Part shown: positions 49,188 to 57,686 of the stretch, piece by piece
How the letters are laid out: the number at the start of each line of letters is the position of its first letter
Position numbering within the stretch: the first letter of the stretch is position 1
Position numbers and translations under genes: made by a program
DNA from: Labrys sedimenti
GTDB lineage: Bacteria > Pseudomonadota > Alphaproteobacteria > Rhizobiales > Labraceae
Length of the DNA: 64,000 bases
NCBI RefSeq assembly: GCF_034424805.1
Contig: NZ_JAXOUF010000002.1
Coordinates: 868,001 to 932,000 of the forward strand
Direction of reading: 5' to 3'
The notes under the pieces: generated by a model
Seen by the model: the letters and a program-made list of their open reading frames with translations, nothing else
Told to the model about the DNA's origin: nothing
Database searches by the model: none

Positions 49188-49931
49188 TCAAGCATTGGTG
49201 CCGCCATCGATGGTATAGGCGCCACCCGTGGCATATTGCGCCTCCGGACTTGCCAGCCAGGCGACCAGGCCAGCGATCTGCCCGGGCTCGCCATATCTGG
49301 GGATCGCCATCGCGGCCCGTGCCTGGTCGGCGCGTTCGGTGGTGGCGGGGTTCATGTCGGTATCTGTCGGGCCGGGATGAACGATGTTGACGGTGATGCC
49401 GCGCGGGCCGAGGTCCCGGGCCATGGCTTGGCTGAGGCCGGTCAGGGCCGCCTTGCTCATGACATAGAGACCGATGCCGGCGCGCCCGACGCGGCCGACC
49501 AGGTTGGAGCCGATGGAGATGATGCGCCCGCCTTCTGCCATATGAGTGGCGGCGGCCTGGGAGGCGACGAAGGCACCGCGCAGATTGGCGGCTATGATGT
49601 GGTCGAAATCTTCGAGGGTGACTTGTTCCACGGTGCCGCCGGTGAAAATGCCGGCATTGTTGACCAGGATGTCGAGGCGGCCGAACGCGGTGGCTGCCTG
49701 GTCAACGGCGCTACGGACGGCGCCGGCGTCGGCGCTGTCGGCCTTGATCGCCAGCGCACGCTGGCCCGTGGCCCGGATCTGCTCGGCCACGGCCTCGGCA
49801 CTCTCGGCCCGGCTTGCATAGGTGATCGCGACATCGGCGCCCGCCTCCGCCAACTGCAGGGCGATGGCGGCGCCGATCCCGCGGCTTCCTCCAGTCACGA
49901 TGGCTGCCTTGCCCGACAGGGTCTTGATCAT
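49188..49931 (-). CDS. SDR-family oxidoreductase
   Basis: The 247-residue short-chain dehydrogenase has the cofactor motif AAIVTGGSRGIGAAIALQLAEAGADVAITYAS (an NADPH preference is suggested by the Arg at the end of the first turn). NNAGIFTGGTV and the catalytic LYVMSKAAL follow. The substrate is unknown and 3-oxoacyl reductase-type activity is common. It is divergent from an ArsR-type repressor gene, which almost certainly controls it. Confidence 0.92.
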   Translation of the reverse strand: MIKTLSGKAAIVTGGSRGIGAAIALQLAEAGADVAITYASRAESAEAVAEQIRATGQRALAIKADSADAGAVRSAVDQAATAFGRLDILVNNAGIFTGGTVEQVTLEDFDHIIAANLRGAFVASQAAATHMAEGGRIISIGSNLVGRVGRAGIGLYVMSKAALTGLSQAMARDLGPRGITVNIVHPGPTDTDMNPATTERADQARAAMAIPRYGEPGQIAGLVAWLASPEAQYATGGAYTIDGGTNA

Positions 49932-49943
49932 GAGGATCTCCTT

Positions 49944-49963
49944 GGTAAGATGTTCGCCTTACC
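49944..49963. promoter_or_regulatory. Candidate ArsR operator
   Basis: The perfect inverted repeat GGTAAG-N8-CTTACC lies 13 bp before the SDR start. A second AGGTA...TACCT dyad follows near 49977-49998 in the same 79-bp divergent gap. Confidence 0.55.
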
Positions 49964-50010
49964 TAGCAGATCGCATAGGTACGATGCAAGGCTTACCTTG
50001 GAGGTTGCTC

Positions 50011-50337
50011 ATGGCCGATCGCGAAGGCCATCCCGAGCCGGAAGAAATGCAGTTCGGCAAATTGCTGGCGGCGCTGGCCGATCCGCTGCGCCGCCGCGTG
50101 ATCGCCGAACTGGTCCAGGCACCCGACGGCACGGCGCGGCACTGCGCCTCCTTCGGCTTCGAGGTCAGCAAGGCGACGCTGACTCATCATTTCCGCGTGC
50201 TGCGCGAGGCGGGCCTGATCTGGCATTTCGATCGCGGCAACAGCCGGGCTGCCAGCTTGCGCCGCCAGGACATCGAGACGCGCTTTCCTGGCTTGCTGGC
50301 TCTGGTTGCGGCAGAGGAAGCTTTGGCCAGATCTTGA
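50011..50337 (+). CDS. ArsR-family HTH repressor
   Basis: The 108-residue winged-helix regulator starts QFGKLLAALADPLRRRVIAELVQ. The recognition helix is in EVSKATLTHHFRVLREAGLIWHFDRGN. Metal-binding cysteines of the CxC type are absent (one Cys in ARHCASFGFE), so a non-metal ligand or a redox signal is more likely. GGAGG lies 7 nt before the ATG. It is divergent from the SDR gene. Confidence 0.9.
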   Translation: MADREGHPEPEEMQFGKLLAALADPLRRRVIAELVQAPDGTARHCASFGFEVSKATLTHHFRVLREAGLIWHFDRGNSRAASLRRQDIETRFPGLLALVAAEEALARS

Positions 50338-50417
50338 CGTAGACTGGCAGTCGCGCCAGTTCCCTGCAGCGGCAGGCATGGCCTATCAGGATCGCATCCA
50401 AGCAAGAGGAGACGATC

Positions 50418-50819
50418 ATGAGCCTGGTCAGCGCCATCCCAGCGGCCCCATCCCACCTTGCCATCGCCCATTTTGAGCGCCGGCTGTCGGTCGAGACCGA
50501 TTGTTCGGACGTGGCCCAGGCGCTTGCCTCCGGAGAGCAGGATTTCGTACTGCTGCATGTCGTCGGTTCGTCGGAGACCTTCCGCCGCCGGCATGTTCCG
50601 GGTGCCCTTCATCTGCCGCATCGCGAAATCGATGCCGGGCGCATGGCGCAGTGGCCTGACGATACCCTTTTCGTGGTCTATTGCGCCGGCCCGCACTGCA
50701 ATGGGGCCGACCAGGCGGCCCTCAAGCTTGCCCGGCTCGGCCGTCCGGTGAAGGTCATGATCGGCGGCCTGACGGGCTGGGCCGACGAAGGCCTGGTTTT
50801 CGCGGACGGGGAGGGGTGA
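50418..50819 (+). CDS. Rhodanese-like domain protein
   Basis: The 133-residue single-domain protein has the active-site loop VVYCAGPHCNGADQAALKLARLG with its catalytic cysteine and the family end VKVMIGGLTGWADEGL. It probably transfers sulfane sulfur or acts in a stress role. It follows the ArsR gene on the same strand after an 80-bp gap. Confidence 0.9.
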   Translation: MSLVSAIPAAPSHLAIAHFERRLSVETDCSDVAQALASGEQDFVLLHVVGSSETFRRRHVPGALHLPHREIDAGRMAQWPDDTLFVVYCAGPHCNGADQAALKLARLGRPVKVMIGGLTGWADEGLVFADGEG

Positions 50820-50829
50820 AGGCATTCCC

Positions 50830-50908
50830 GGGACCGCCAGCATCCTGCCGGCTCACTGTTTCGAATAAGCGCCGTGTTTCCAAGAGCCGGCAGGATGCCG
50901 GCGGTCCC
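50830..50908. repeat. Inverted-repeat element, copy 3 (GGGACCGCC variant)
   Basis: Arms GGGACCGCCAGCATCCTGCC and GGCAGGATGCCGGCGGTCCC flank a spacer with GTGTTTCCAAGAG, the complement of the spacer string in copy 2. In one frame it encodes SRQDAGGP, a peptide string that recurs in many bacterial genomes because of such repeats. Confidence 0.8.
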
Positions 50909-50969
50909 AGGAAGAGGCGGTCAAATATCATGCAAGCCGGTATTACTTCGTTAGGCGTCAATCTCGGCG

Positions 50970-51740
50970 TTATGGCCCTGCCTTGAACAGCGCGAACTCC
51001 TCCGCCGTCACGCGGTCGAGATGCTCGCGATAGGCATTATAGTGGCGGTGCGACGGGCCGATCCGGCCGAAGGAGAGGTCCGCCTCGCGGCCGGGAGGAA
51101 TCGGCACCAGGGCGATGGCCGCCGAGACCGGCGTGAGTTGCGTGCCGCGGCCGGCGCGCAGCGACGTCAGGATACCGTACATCTCGCCGGTATTCATCGG
51201 GCGACCGACCACCGCCACCCGGTATTGCCCGCTGATCGACGTCACTAGATAGACATGGCCGGACTGGTTCGGCACAGAGACCTCACCCTGCTGGTTGAAT
51301 CCGGTGTCGAGGCGCTCGGCCTCGCGGAAGATCAGGCGGGAGGCGCTGTCACTCCAGGTGATCTCGGTGCGATAGGCAAACACCGCCCCGGCCTCGCCGA
51401 AGGAGGGGCGCAGCGTGAGGTAATTGCCGGTGAGCCAGGATACGGCCGCCTTGGTGTAGGAACCCAGATGTTCCGGCGCCGTGCCGCCACCCTGGAGGGC
51501 AGCCGGGGCGGAAGCTGGATCAGCATGACGCAGGTCGGCGCCGAGGGCTTCCTCCAATCGAATGACGGTGGCGAGCGTGAAGGGACGCCGCCCGGAAAGG
51601 GCCTTTTCCAAGGTCGACAGGCTGATCTTGGCCTTTTCGGCGAGGGTCTGGCGCGAAATGCGCCGACGTGCCAGGGCCTCGCGCACCGCGAGCGTGATCT
51701 GGTGGGCTTGTTCGCTGGAAAACTCGCTGTCCGACGTCAA
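50970..51740 (-). CDS. XRE-family regulator with C-terminal sensory domain
   Basis: The 256-residue protein has an N-terminal helix-turn-helix (ITLAVREALARRRISRQTLAEKAKISLSTLEKALSGRRPFTLATVIRLEEALG, about 15-68). A C-terminal beta-rich domain of about 150 residues follows (YLTLRPSFGEAGAVFAYRTEITWSD, GHVYLVTSISGQYRVAVVGRPM) without a recognised family. It may sense a ligand or redox state. Its gene is divergent from the sortase system 311 bp away, with direct repeats in the gap. Confidence 0.87.
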   Translation of the reverse strand: MTSDSEFSSEQAHQITLAVREALARRRISRQTLAEKAKISLSTLEKALSGRRPFTLATVIRLEEALGADLRHADPASAPAALQGGGTAPEHLGSYTKAAVSWLTGNYLTLRPSFGEAGAVFAYRTEITWSDSASRLIFREAERLDTGFNQQGEVSVPNQSGHVYLVTSISGQYRVAVVGRPMNTGEMYGILTSLRAGRGTQLTPVSAAIALVPIPPGREADLSFGRIGPSHRHYNAYREHLDRVTAEEFALFKAGP

Positions 51741-51756
51741 GATACCGGTCCTGCAA

Positions 51757-51860
51757 AAGCATTTTCCTAATCGAAGAGTCGATCGACTTTTCGATTAGGA
51801 AAATGCGTTAAAATAAAGCTTTAGAGCATAGCGCGTTCAGACATGAGCCCGCTTTGCTCG
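51757..51860. repeat. Rhizobial intergenic mosaic repeat, composite copy 8
   Basis: TTTTCCTAATCGAA and TTCGATTAGGAAAA form a 14-bp inverted repeat around the loop GAGTCGATCGACTT. Then AAATGCGTTAAAATAAAGCTTTAGAGCATAGCGCGTTC continues into family sequence. It begins within 20 bp of the XRE start and probably carries or disturbs its promoter. Confidence 0.7.
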
Positions 51861-51880
51861 GCGCCGCCGACATGGCTCTG

Positions 51881-51897
51881 CGTACAATCACGTACAA
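51881..51897. promoter_or_regulatory. Direct repeats between XRE and sortase operons
   Basis: CGTACAA-TCA-CGTACAA, two 7-bp direct repeats one helical turn apart, lie in the divergent region. They are a candidate operator for the XRE protein. Confidence 0.4.
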
Positions 51898-52051
51898 AAC
51901 CGGACATTGCCGCAGGAGTCCACAGCCGGCAAGGCGATTTGTGACGGTTTATGCCTAACAAACGCAGTTAATGAAGCTCGTACGCACAGTCCTCGCGGGA
52001 GCAGAACGGAACCAGGCCACACGAGGCCGGATAGCGTTCAATGAGGACGAC

Positions 52052-54313
52052 ATGCACATGAACCAAGCGGTTGCCGGCCGCCAAACCGGCAGACGACGGC
52101 ACCCTCATTCCGGCATCGGTCGCGCCGCGCTGATTGCGTTGGCCGAACGTTTCCTCATGGCGGTGCTGGTCCTTGTAACCTTCCTCATCTTCGTGGTGGG
52201 CGCCTATGCCGCTCCGCGCATCACCGTCGACGACGTCAAGGCGGGGTCCCTGCTGATGCGCACGGACGATCCCGGCTCCTATGTCGAAGCCGTGAGGACG
52301 GCCACCGACGTCCAGCTCAGCGTCAGTGGCCCTACCATTCGCGCCACGCTGACCCAGATGTTCCACAACCCGAGTAAATCCTGGGTCGAGGGCATCTATG
52401 TCTTCCCGCTGCCCGACGGCGCCGCAGTCGACACCATGAAGATGGTGATCGGCCAGCGCGTCGTCGTGGCTGATATCAAGGAAAAGCAGCAGGCCAAGCT
52501 GGTCTACGAGCGCGCCAAGGCCGAGGGCAAGAAGGCGGCATTGGTCGAGCAGCAGCGGCCGAATATGTTCATGAACTCGATTGCCAATATCGGCCCCGGC
52601 GACACGGTGGTCATCCAGATCGAATATCAGGAACCGGTGCGCCAGGCCGACAATACATTCTCTCTCCGCGTGCCTTTGGTGGTGGCACCACGCTTCTCGC
52701 CGAGCGAAATCGGCGCCGGCTCGGTCCAGACCGTGACCTTCCAGGACAAATCGGGCTGGGGCGCTGTAGCGCCGGCTCCGGGGTCAAGTCAGGTGCCGCA
52801 GGCGCCCGTCCTCGATCCGCGCGAGAATGCGCCGGTCAATCCCGTGCAGATCCGCATCGATCTCGACGCTGGCTTTGCGCTGGGCGAGGTGAAGAGCGCC
52901 TTTCATCCCGTCAAGATCATCGACAAGGGCCCCCAAGCCCGCCATATCGAGCTGGCCTCGGGGCCGGTGCCGGCTGACCGCGATTTCGAATTGACCTGGC
53001 AGGCCCAACCCAGCCAGACGCCGAGCGTCGGCCTGTTTCGTGAAAAGGTCGGCAGCGACGACTATCTGATCGCCTATGTCACGCCGCCCAGCCTCAAGAG
53101 TGCGCAGGCCGACCAGCGTCCGCGCGACGTCACCTTCGTGATCGACAATTCCGGCTCGATGGGTGGCACCTCGATCGAGCAGGCCCGGGCCAGCCTCGCC
53201 TATGCGCTGGGCCGCCTGACGCCATCGGATCGCTTCAACGTCATCCGCTTCGACGACACCTTCACCAACCTGTTCGGCGGCACGCTGGCGGCCACGCCCG
53301 AGAACATTGCGCGGGCCCAGGACTATGTCGCGCGGCTCCAGGCCAATGGCGGCACCATGATGGTCGCGCCCATGCTGGAGGCCCTCAAGGACGACCATAC
53401 CGACGAAAAGGGCTTCCTGCGCCAGGTGGTGTTCATCACCGATGGCGGCATCGACAACGAGCAGGAGCTGTTCGACGCCATCGCCTCGCATCGCGGTCGC
53501 TCCCGTGTCTTCATGGTCGGCATCGGCTCGGCGCCGAATTCCTACCTGATGACCCGTGCGGCCGAGCTCGGCGGCGGCGCCTTCATGCAGATCGGCTCCG
53601 TCGACCAGGTGCAGGAGCGCATGAAGCAGCTGGTCGACAAGTTGGAGAGCCCGGCGATGACCAATGTCGACGTGGCCATCTCGTCTGGCTCCGCTGACGT
53701 GACGCCGCGCATCCTGCCCGACCTCTATCATGGCGAGACCCTGGTGCTGGCGGCCAAGGTCAAGCATCTCACCGGTGAGGTTGAGGTGCGCGGCCTCATC
53801 GACGGCAAGGGCTGGTCCGTCTCGCTGCCGGTTGCCGGCGCGGCCGAGGGAGCCGGCATCTCCAAATTGTGGGCACGCCGCAAGATCGACGATACCGAAG
53901 TGGCGCAAACGCTGCGCCAGATCAGCCGCGAGGATGCCGACAAGCGCATCCTGGGTCTCGCCCTCGACCATCACCTCGTTACCCGCCTCACCAGCCTGGT
54001 GGCCGTCGACAAGACGCCGATCCGCCCCCGCGGCGTGCGCCTGTCCCGCTCCGACGTGCCGCTGAACCTGCCGGCCGGCTGGGATTTCGACAAGGTCTTC
54101 GGCACCAAGGGCGAGACGGTCTCCGACCGCGAGCAGCGCCAGGCCTTGCTCGATCTCGATGGCAGGAAGGTGCAGACCATCGACGCCTCGCGGGCGATCA
54201 GTCTGCCGCAAACCGCCACCGACGCAGAGCTGCGCCTGATCATCGGCGGCCTGCTGCTTGCCGGCGGCCTCACCTTCGGCCTCCTGACCCGCCGGCGCAG
54301 GGCATTCGCATGA
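52052..54313 (+). CDS. VIT-vWA sortase target protein
   Basis: The 753-residue protein is of the marine-proteobacterial sortase-target type. A long N-terminal signal or anchor reads AERFLMAVLVLVTFLIFVVGAYAAP. The VIT domain (about 60-200) has LTQMFHNPSKSWVEGIYVFPLPDGAAVDTM and EEK-type KEKQQAKLVYERAKAEGKKAAL. The vWA domain (about 350-530) has the metal site DNSGSMGG. The C-terminal sorting signal is LPQTA (718-722), a hydrophobic helix, and TRRRR. ATG 52052 has GAGG upstream. The sortase gene overlaps its stop (ATGA), so enzyme and substrate are made together. Confidence 0.93.
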   Translation: MHMNQAVAGRQTGRRRHPHSGIGRAALIALAERFLMAVLVLVTFLIFVVGAYAAPRITVDDVKAGSLLMRTDDPGSYVEAVRTATDVQLSVSGPTIRATLTQMFHNPSKSWVEGIYVFPLPDGAAVDTMKMVIGQRVVVADIKEKQQAKLVYERAKAEGKKAALVEQQRPNMFMNSIANIGPGDTVVIQIEYQEPVRQADNTFSLRVPLVVAPRFSPSEIGAGSVQTVTFQDKSGWGAVAPAPGSSQVPQAPVLDPRENAPVNPVQIRIDLDAGFALGEVKSAFHPVKIIDKGPQARHIELASGPVPADRDFELTWQAQPSQTPSVGLFREKVGSDDYLIAYVTPPSLKSAQADQRPRDVTFVIDNSGSMGGTSIEQARASLAYALGRLTPSDRFNVIRFDDTFTNLFGGTLAATPENIARAQDYVARLQANGGTMMVAPMLEALKDDHTDEKGFLRQVVFITDGGIDNEQELFDAIASHRGRSRVFMVGIGSAPNSYLMTRAAELGGGAFMQIGSVDQVQERMKQLVDKLESPAMTNVDVAISSGSADVTPRILPDLYHGETLVLAAKVKHLTGEVEVRGLIDGKGWSVSLPVAGAAEGAGISKLWARRKIDDTEVAQTLRQISREDADKRILGLALDHHLVTRLTSLVAVDKTPIRPRGVRLSRSDVPLNLPAGWDFDKVFGTKGETVSDREQRQALLDLDGRKVQTIDASRAISLPQTATDAELRLIIGGLLLAGGLTFGLLTRRRRAFA

Positions 54314-54951
54314 TTGCGCTCAAACTCCAAAGGCTCCCGCCCGCAGCGGCGGGAGCTTCCTTGTTTGCCAGGACCCGGCTGCTGGTGATGGGTGGGCTGG
54401 TCTGCGCCGGCCTGGTCCTGGCCGGGCAGGGGCTGTGGATCCACGCCAAGGCCTTCCTCGCCCAGATCCTGCTCGACAGGGCCTTCGACCAGTCGGTGGC
54501 CAGCGGCGCCATCGTCAAGCCCTGGTCCTGGCTGGATACCTATCCGGCAGCCCGCATCGAGGTGCCCCGCCTCGGGAGGAGCGCGGTGGCGCTGGAGGGG
54601 GCGAGCGGGCAGGCCCTGGCGTTCGGGCCGGCTCACGTGGCCGGTACGCCGGCCGCCGGGGAGGCGGGGACGGCCGTCTACGCCGCCCATCGCGATACCC
54701 ATTTCACCTTTCTCGGCGAGATGCGGCTCGGCGACGAGATCAAGGTCATCCGGCGCGATGGCGTCGCCGTTCGCTATCGTGTGACCGGGCAGGATATCCG
54801 CCGTTGGGACAGCTCCGGCATCGACCCCGCCGCGCCCGGGCGCCATCTCGTGCTGGCGACCTGCTGGCCATTCAATGCCGTCACCAGCGGCCCCCTGCGC
54901 TATCTCGTTCATGCCGAGATGGTGCAGGAAGGCATGAGGAAGATCGATTGA
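54310..54951 (+). CDS. Class GN sortase
   Basis: The 213-residue transpeptidase has an N-terminal membrane helix (LLVMGGLVCAGLVLAGQGLWI). Catalytic residues H127 (AAHRDTHF), C185 (LATCWPFNA) and R197 (GPLRYLV) occur in the order of class GN sortases, the Gram-negative branch found next to a single VIT-vWA substrate. It should cleave the LPQTA signal of the upstream protein and attach it to an unknown amine acceptor in the envelope. The ATG overlaps the target stop codon. A strong hairpin lies in codons 8-19. Confidence 0.93.
   Translation: MIALKLQRLPPAAAGASLFARTRLLVMGGLVCAGLVLAGQGLWIHAKAFLAQILLDRAFDQSVASGAIVKPWSWLDTYPAARIEVPRLGRSAVALEGASGQALAFGPAHVAGTPAAGEAGTAVYAAHRDTHFTFLGEMRLGDEIKVIRRDGVAVRYRVTGQDIRRWDSSGIDPAAPGRHLVLATCWPFNAVTSGPLRYLVHAEMVQEGMRKID
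54333..54367 (+). terminator. Terminator-like hairpin inside the sortase 5' end
   Basis: A perfect 9-bp stem (GCTCCCGCC/GGCGGGAGC) with a 6-nt loop is followed by TTCCTTGTTTG, within the first 20 codons of the sortase gene. It could stop part of the transcripts after the target gene, giving much target and little enzyme. Confidence 0.5.
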
Positions 54952-55005
54952 AGCGACGCTCGCCATGATCTAGTTTGCTCACAAAACGTCCGATGGGAGC
55001 GAACC

Positions 55006-55788
55006 TTGAGCGAACTGAACCGTCAGAACCGGATCATCGAGGTTCTGGGCAAGCGTCCCTTCCTCACGGTGCGCGACCTGCAGGGACAACTGGGCGTGTC
55101 GGCTGCCACCATTCGCCGGGATATCGACAAGCTCGACCAGTCCGGCAAAGCCCAGAAGGTCTATGGCGGCATCGCGGCGCTCGACGGGTCGGCCGCGCCC
55201 GGCCGTCATGCGGCCAAGCCCTATGACGAAAATCGTGATCTTGCCGTGGAAGCCAAGCAGGCGATCGCGGAGGAGGCGGCGACGCTGGTGCGCGATGGGG
55301 ATTCCGTCATCATCCATGGCGGCTCCACCTGCTTCTATCTCGGCGCGAAGCTCGCGCATCGCAATGTGCGCCTCTATACCAATTCCATGCCCCTGATCGC
55401 CTTTCTCAGCGACCGCGGCAGCTGCAGCCTGACGGTCGCGGGCGGCGAATTGCACCGCGAGCCCGGCATTATCCACCCCACCGCTCCGGCGCCACCGTTC
55501 TATGCATCGAAGTTCTTTCTCGGTGCCCAGGGCATCGGACGGGACGGGCTATTGGAATCACATCCCCTGCTGGTGCGCACCATCATCGATCTCAGCGCCA
55601 ATGCCGATCAGGTCGTCGTGCTGGCTGACAGCCGGAAATTTGCCATCCGCGCGCGTAGCGTCGCCCTGCCGCTCTCCAGGGTGGGGGTTCTGATCACCGA
55701 CGACGGCTTGTCGGATCGGGATGCCAAGATGCTCGAGAATGCCGGCATCACGATCCGGATCGTCTCTCTCTCGTCCGAGACGGTTTGA
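55006..55788 (+). CDS. DeoR-family transcriptional regulator
   Basis: The 260-residue regulator has an N-terminal HTH (QNRIIEVLGKRPFLTVRDLQGQLGVSAATIRRDIDKLDQSGKAQKVYGGIA, a DeoR signature). The C-terminal sugar-phosphate domain contains IIHGGSTCFYLGAKL, GGELHREPGIIHP, KFFLGAQGIGRDG and VVLADSRKFAIRARS. The TTG at 55006 with GGGAG 7 nt before it is taken as start. It precedes the sugar/nucleoside ABC operon and probably controls it in response to a phosphorylated sugar. Confidence 0.9.
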   Translation: MSELNRQNRIIEVLGKRPFLTVRDLQGQLGVSAATIRRDIDKLDQSGKAQKVYGGIAALDGSAAPGRHAAKPYDENRDLAVEAKQAIAEEAATLVRDGDSVIIHGGSTCFYLGAKLAHRNVRLYTNSMPLIAFLSDRGSCSLTVAGGELHREPGIIHPTAPAPPFYASKFFLGAQGIGRDGLLESHPLLVRTIIDLSANADQVVVLADSRKFAIRARSVALPLSRVGVLITDDGLSDRDAKMLENAGITIRIVSLSSETV

Positions 55789-56177
55789 CGGCGTTGCGCT
55801 CCCACTCGCAATGAGCGAGTGCAATCGATGTGGCGCTCAGGCTATTGCATGCACTGGAACCAGGCCGCAAGCTGGCTGACGTGCTGTCGCCCAATTTCTT
55901 ATTGAAATACATGAGTAAAAAGGAATTTTTGCCGGAATCGGAGGTCTCGTGATGATGATGATTCTAGATCATTCGTGAGTTAATTATTTCACATGATGCT
56001 TTATCCCGCTTGCTGAAAGACGATTTTTGATCTAGTTGGGCGATATGTCTTACAAAAAAGCGTGAAGAGAGGCGCGGACATGGGGGAGACGTGGGTCGGC
56101 CGGATGACGATCGTCGCCGGGCAAGCCTTTCGGTCACGCCTGGGTCGTCCCATGGCGGCAGTCACTTGGAGGGCGCC
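55789..56177 (+). promoter_or_regulatory. Promoter region of the sugar ABC operon
   Basis: These 389 bp hold no gene. The stretch from 55890 to 56060 is clearly AT-rich and must contain the operon promoter. GTGA-N10-TCAC at 55975-55992 is an inverted repeat that could bind the DeoR protein or a CRP-type activator. A frame open from 56091 joins the ATPase, but ATG 56178 with TTGGAGGG upstream is the better start. Confidence 0.45.
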
Positions 56178-57686
56178 ATGACGGCCGTCGTCAGCCTTCG
56201 CGACATCTCCAAATCCTTTTCCGGCGTGAAGGTGCTGCGCGACGTCAATTTTGACGTGCGCCCCGGTGAAGTCCACGCTTTGCTTGGCGAGAACGGCGCT
56301 GGCAAGTCGACGCTGATCAAGGTGATCGCCGGTGTGCATCAGCCGGATACCGGCACGCTGACGGTCGGCAGCGAGACCGTCCGCTTCACCTCGCCACGGC
56401 ATGCGCGCCGCCACGGCATCGCCACCGTCTATCAGGAATTGCTGCTGTTTCCCGAACTCACGGTGGCGGAGAACATCTTCCTGGGCAATGCTCCCCGCCA
56501 GAAGTGGGGCGGGCTCGACTGGAGCGCGATGCGCCTGAGGGCACGCCAGCTCCTGGATTCCCTGGACAGCCACGACCTCGACGTCGATGCCAAGGTCGGC
56601 ACGCTTTCCGTCGCCAATCGCCAACGGGTCGAGATCGCCAAGGCGCTGTCGCAAGATGCCCGCCTGTTGATCATGGACGAGCCGACGGCCGCGCTGGTCG
56701 AGGCCGATGTGCGCCGCCTGATGAGCGTGGTCAAGAAACTGCGCGAGCGCGGCGTCGCCATCATCTATGTCTCGCACCGCATGCCCGAGATCTTCGAATT
56801 GGCGGATCGGGTCACTGTGTTGCGCGACGGCAGCTATATCGGTACGCGCGATATCGGCGAGGTGACCGAGGGCTCGCTTGTCTCGATGATGGTCGGCCGT
56901 TCGATCGAGCAGCTTTTCCCCAAGGTGGAAGCGCCGCTCGGCGAGGTTGCACTCGAACTGCGCGATGTCAGCTACGGGCGCAAGGTGCAGAACGTCTCGC
57001 TGAGCCTGAGGGCGGGTGAGATCCTGGGCCTCGCCGGCCTGATCGGCTCGGGCCGCACGGAATTGGCGCTGACCGTGTTCGGCATCACCCCGGCCAGCAC
57101 GGGCGAGATCCTGGTCAATGGCCGCAAGGTGACCATCGACGGTCCGCGCAAGGCGCGCGATCTCGGCATCGCCTATGTGCCGGAGGATCGCGGCTCCCAG
57201 GGGCTGGTGCGGCCGATGACCATCCGCGAGAACGTCTCGATGGCGGTGCTCGACAAGATGTCGAACGGCTTCGCCATCCGCTTCGGCGACGAGATCCGCC
57301 GTTCGGTCGAGGCGATCAAGCGCCTGGGCATCCGCACCCGCGGTCCCGAGCAGATCGTCGGTCAGCTCTCCGGCGGCAACCAGCAGAAGGTCGTGCTCGC
57401 CAAGTGGCTGGAGGCCAATCCGCGCATCCTGATCATGGACGAGCCGACCCGTGGTATCGATGTCGGCGCCAAGGCCGAGATCTACGCACTGATGGGACGG
57501 CTGGTGCAGCAGGGCGTCGCCATCCTGATGATATCGAGCGAATTGCCGGAGGTGCTTGGCATGAGCGACCGGGTCCTCGTCATCAATGGCGGGCGCATCG
57601 TCGCCGAATTCGACCGCTCCCAGGCGACGCCGGATGCCGTCGGCGCCGCCATGACCAATGCCCAACCCCTGCAGGGAGCCGCTTGA
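56178..57686 (+). CDS. Sugar/nucleoside ABC transporter ATP-binding protein
   Basis: The 502-residue RbsA/LsrA-type ATPase has two ABC domains. Domain 1: GENGAGKSTLIKVIAG, LSVANRQRVEIAKALS, LLIMDEPTAALVEADV. Domain 2: GLIGSGRTELALTVFG, LSGGNQQKVVLAKWLEA, LIMDEPTRGIDVGAKAEIY. In both relatives and here it drives uptake of ribose, rhamnose, autoinducer-2 or similar. TTGGAGGG precedes ATG 56178. The stop overlaps the next gene (TGATG). Confidence 0.94.
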   Translation: MTAVVSLRDISKSFSGVKVLRDVNFDVRPGEVHALLGENGAGKSTLIKVIAGVHQPDTGTLTVGSETVRFTSPRHARRHGIATVYQELLLFPELTVAENIFLGNAPRQKWGGLDWSAMRLRARQLLDSLDSHDLDVDAKVGTLSVANRQRVEIAKALSQDARLLIMDEPTAALVEADVRRLMSVVKKLRERGVAIIYVSHRMPEIFELADRVTVLRDGSYIGTRDIGEVTEGSLVSMMVGRSIEQLFPKVEAPLGEVALELRDVSYGRKVQNVSLSLRAGEILGLAGLIGSGRTELALTVFGITPASTGEILVNGRKVTIDGPRKARDLGIAYVPEDRGSQGLVRPMTIRENVSMAVLDKMSNGFAIRFGDEIRRSVEAIKRLGIRTRGPEQIVGQLSGGNQQKVVLAKWLEANPRILIMDEPTRGIDVGAKAEIYALMGRLVQQGVAILMISSELPEVLGMSDRVLVINGGRIVAEFDRSQATPDAVGAAMTNAQPLQGAA

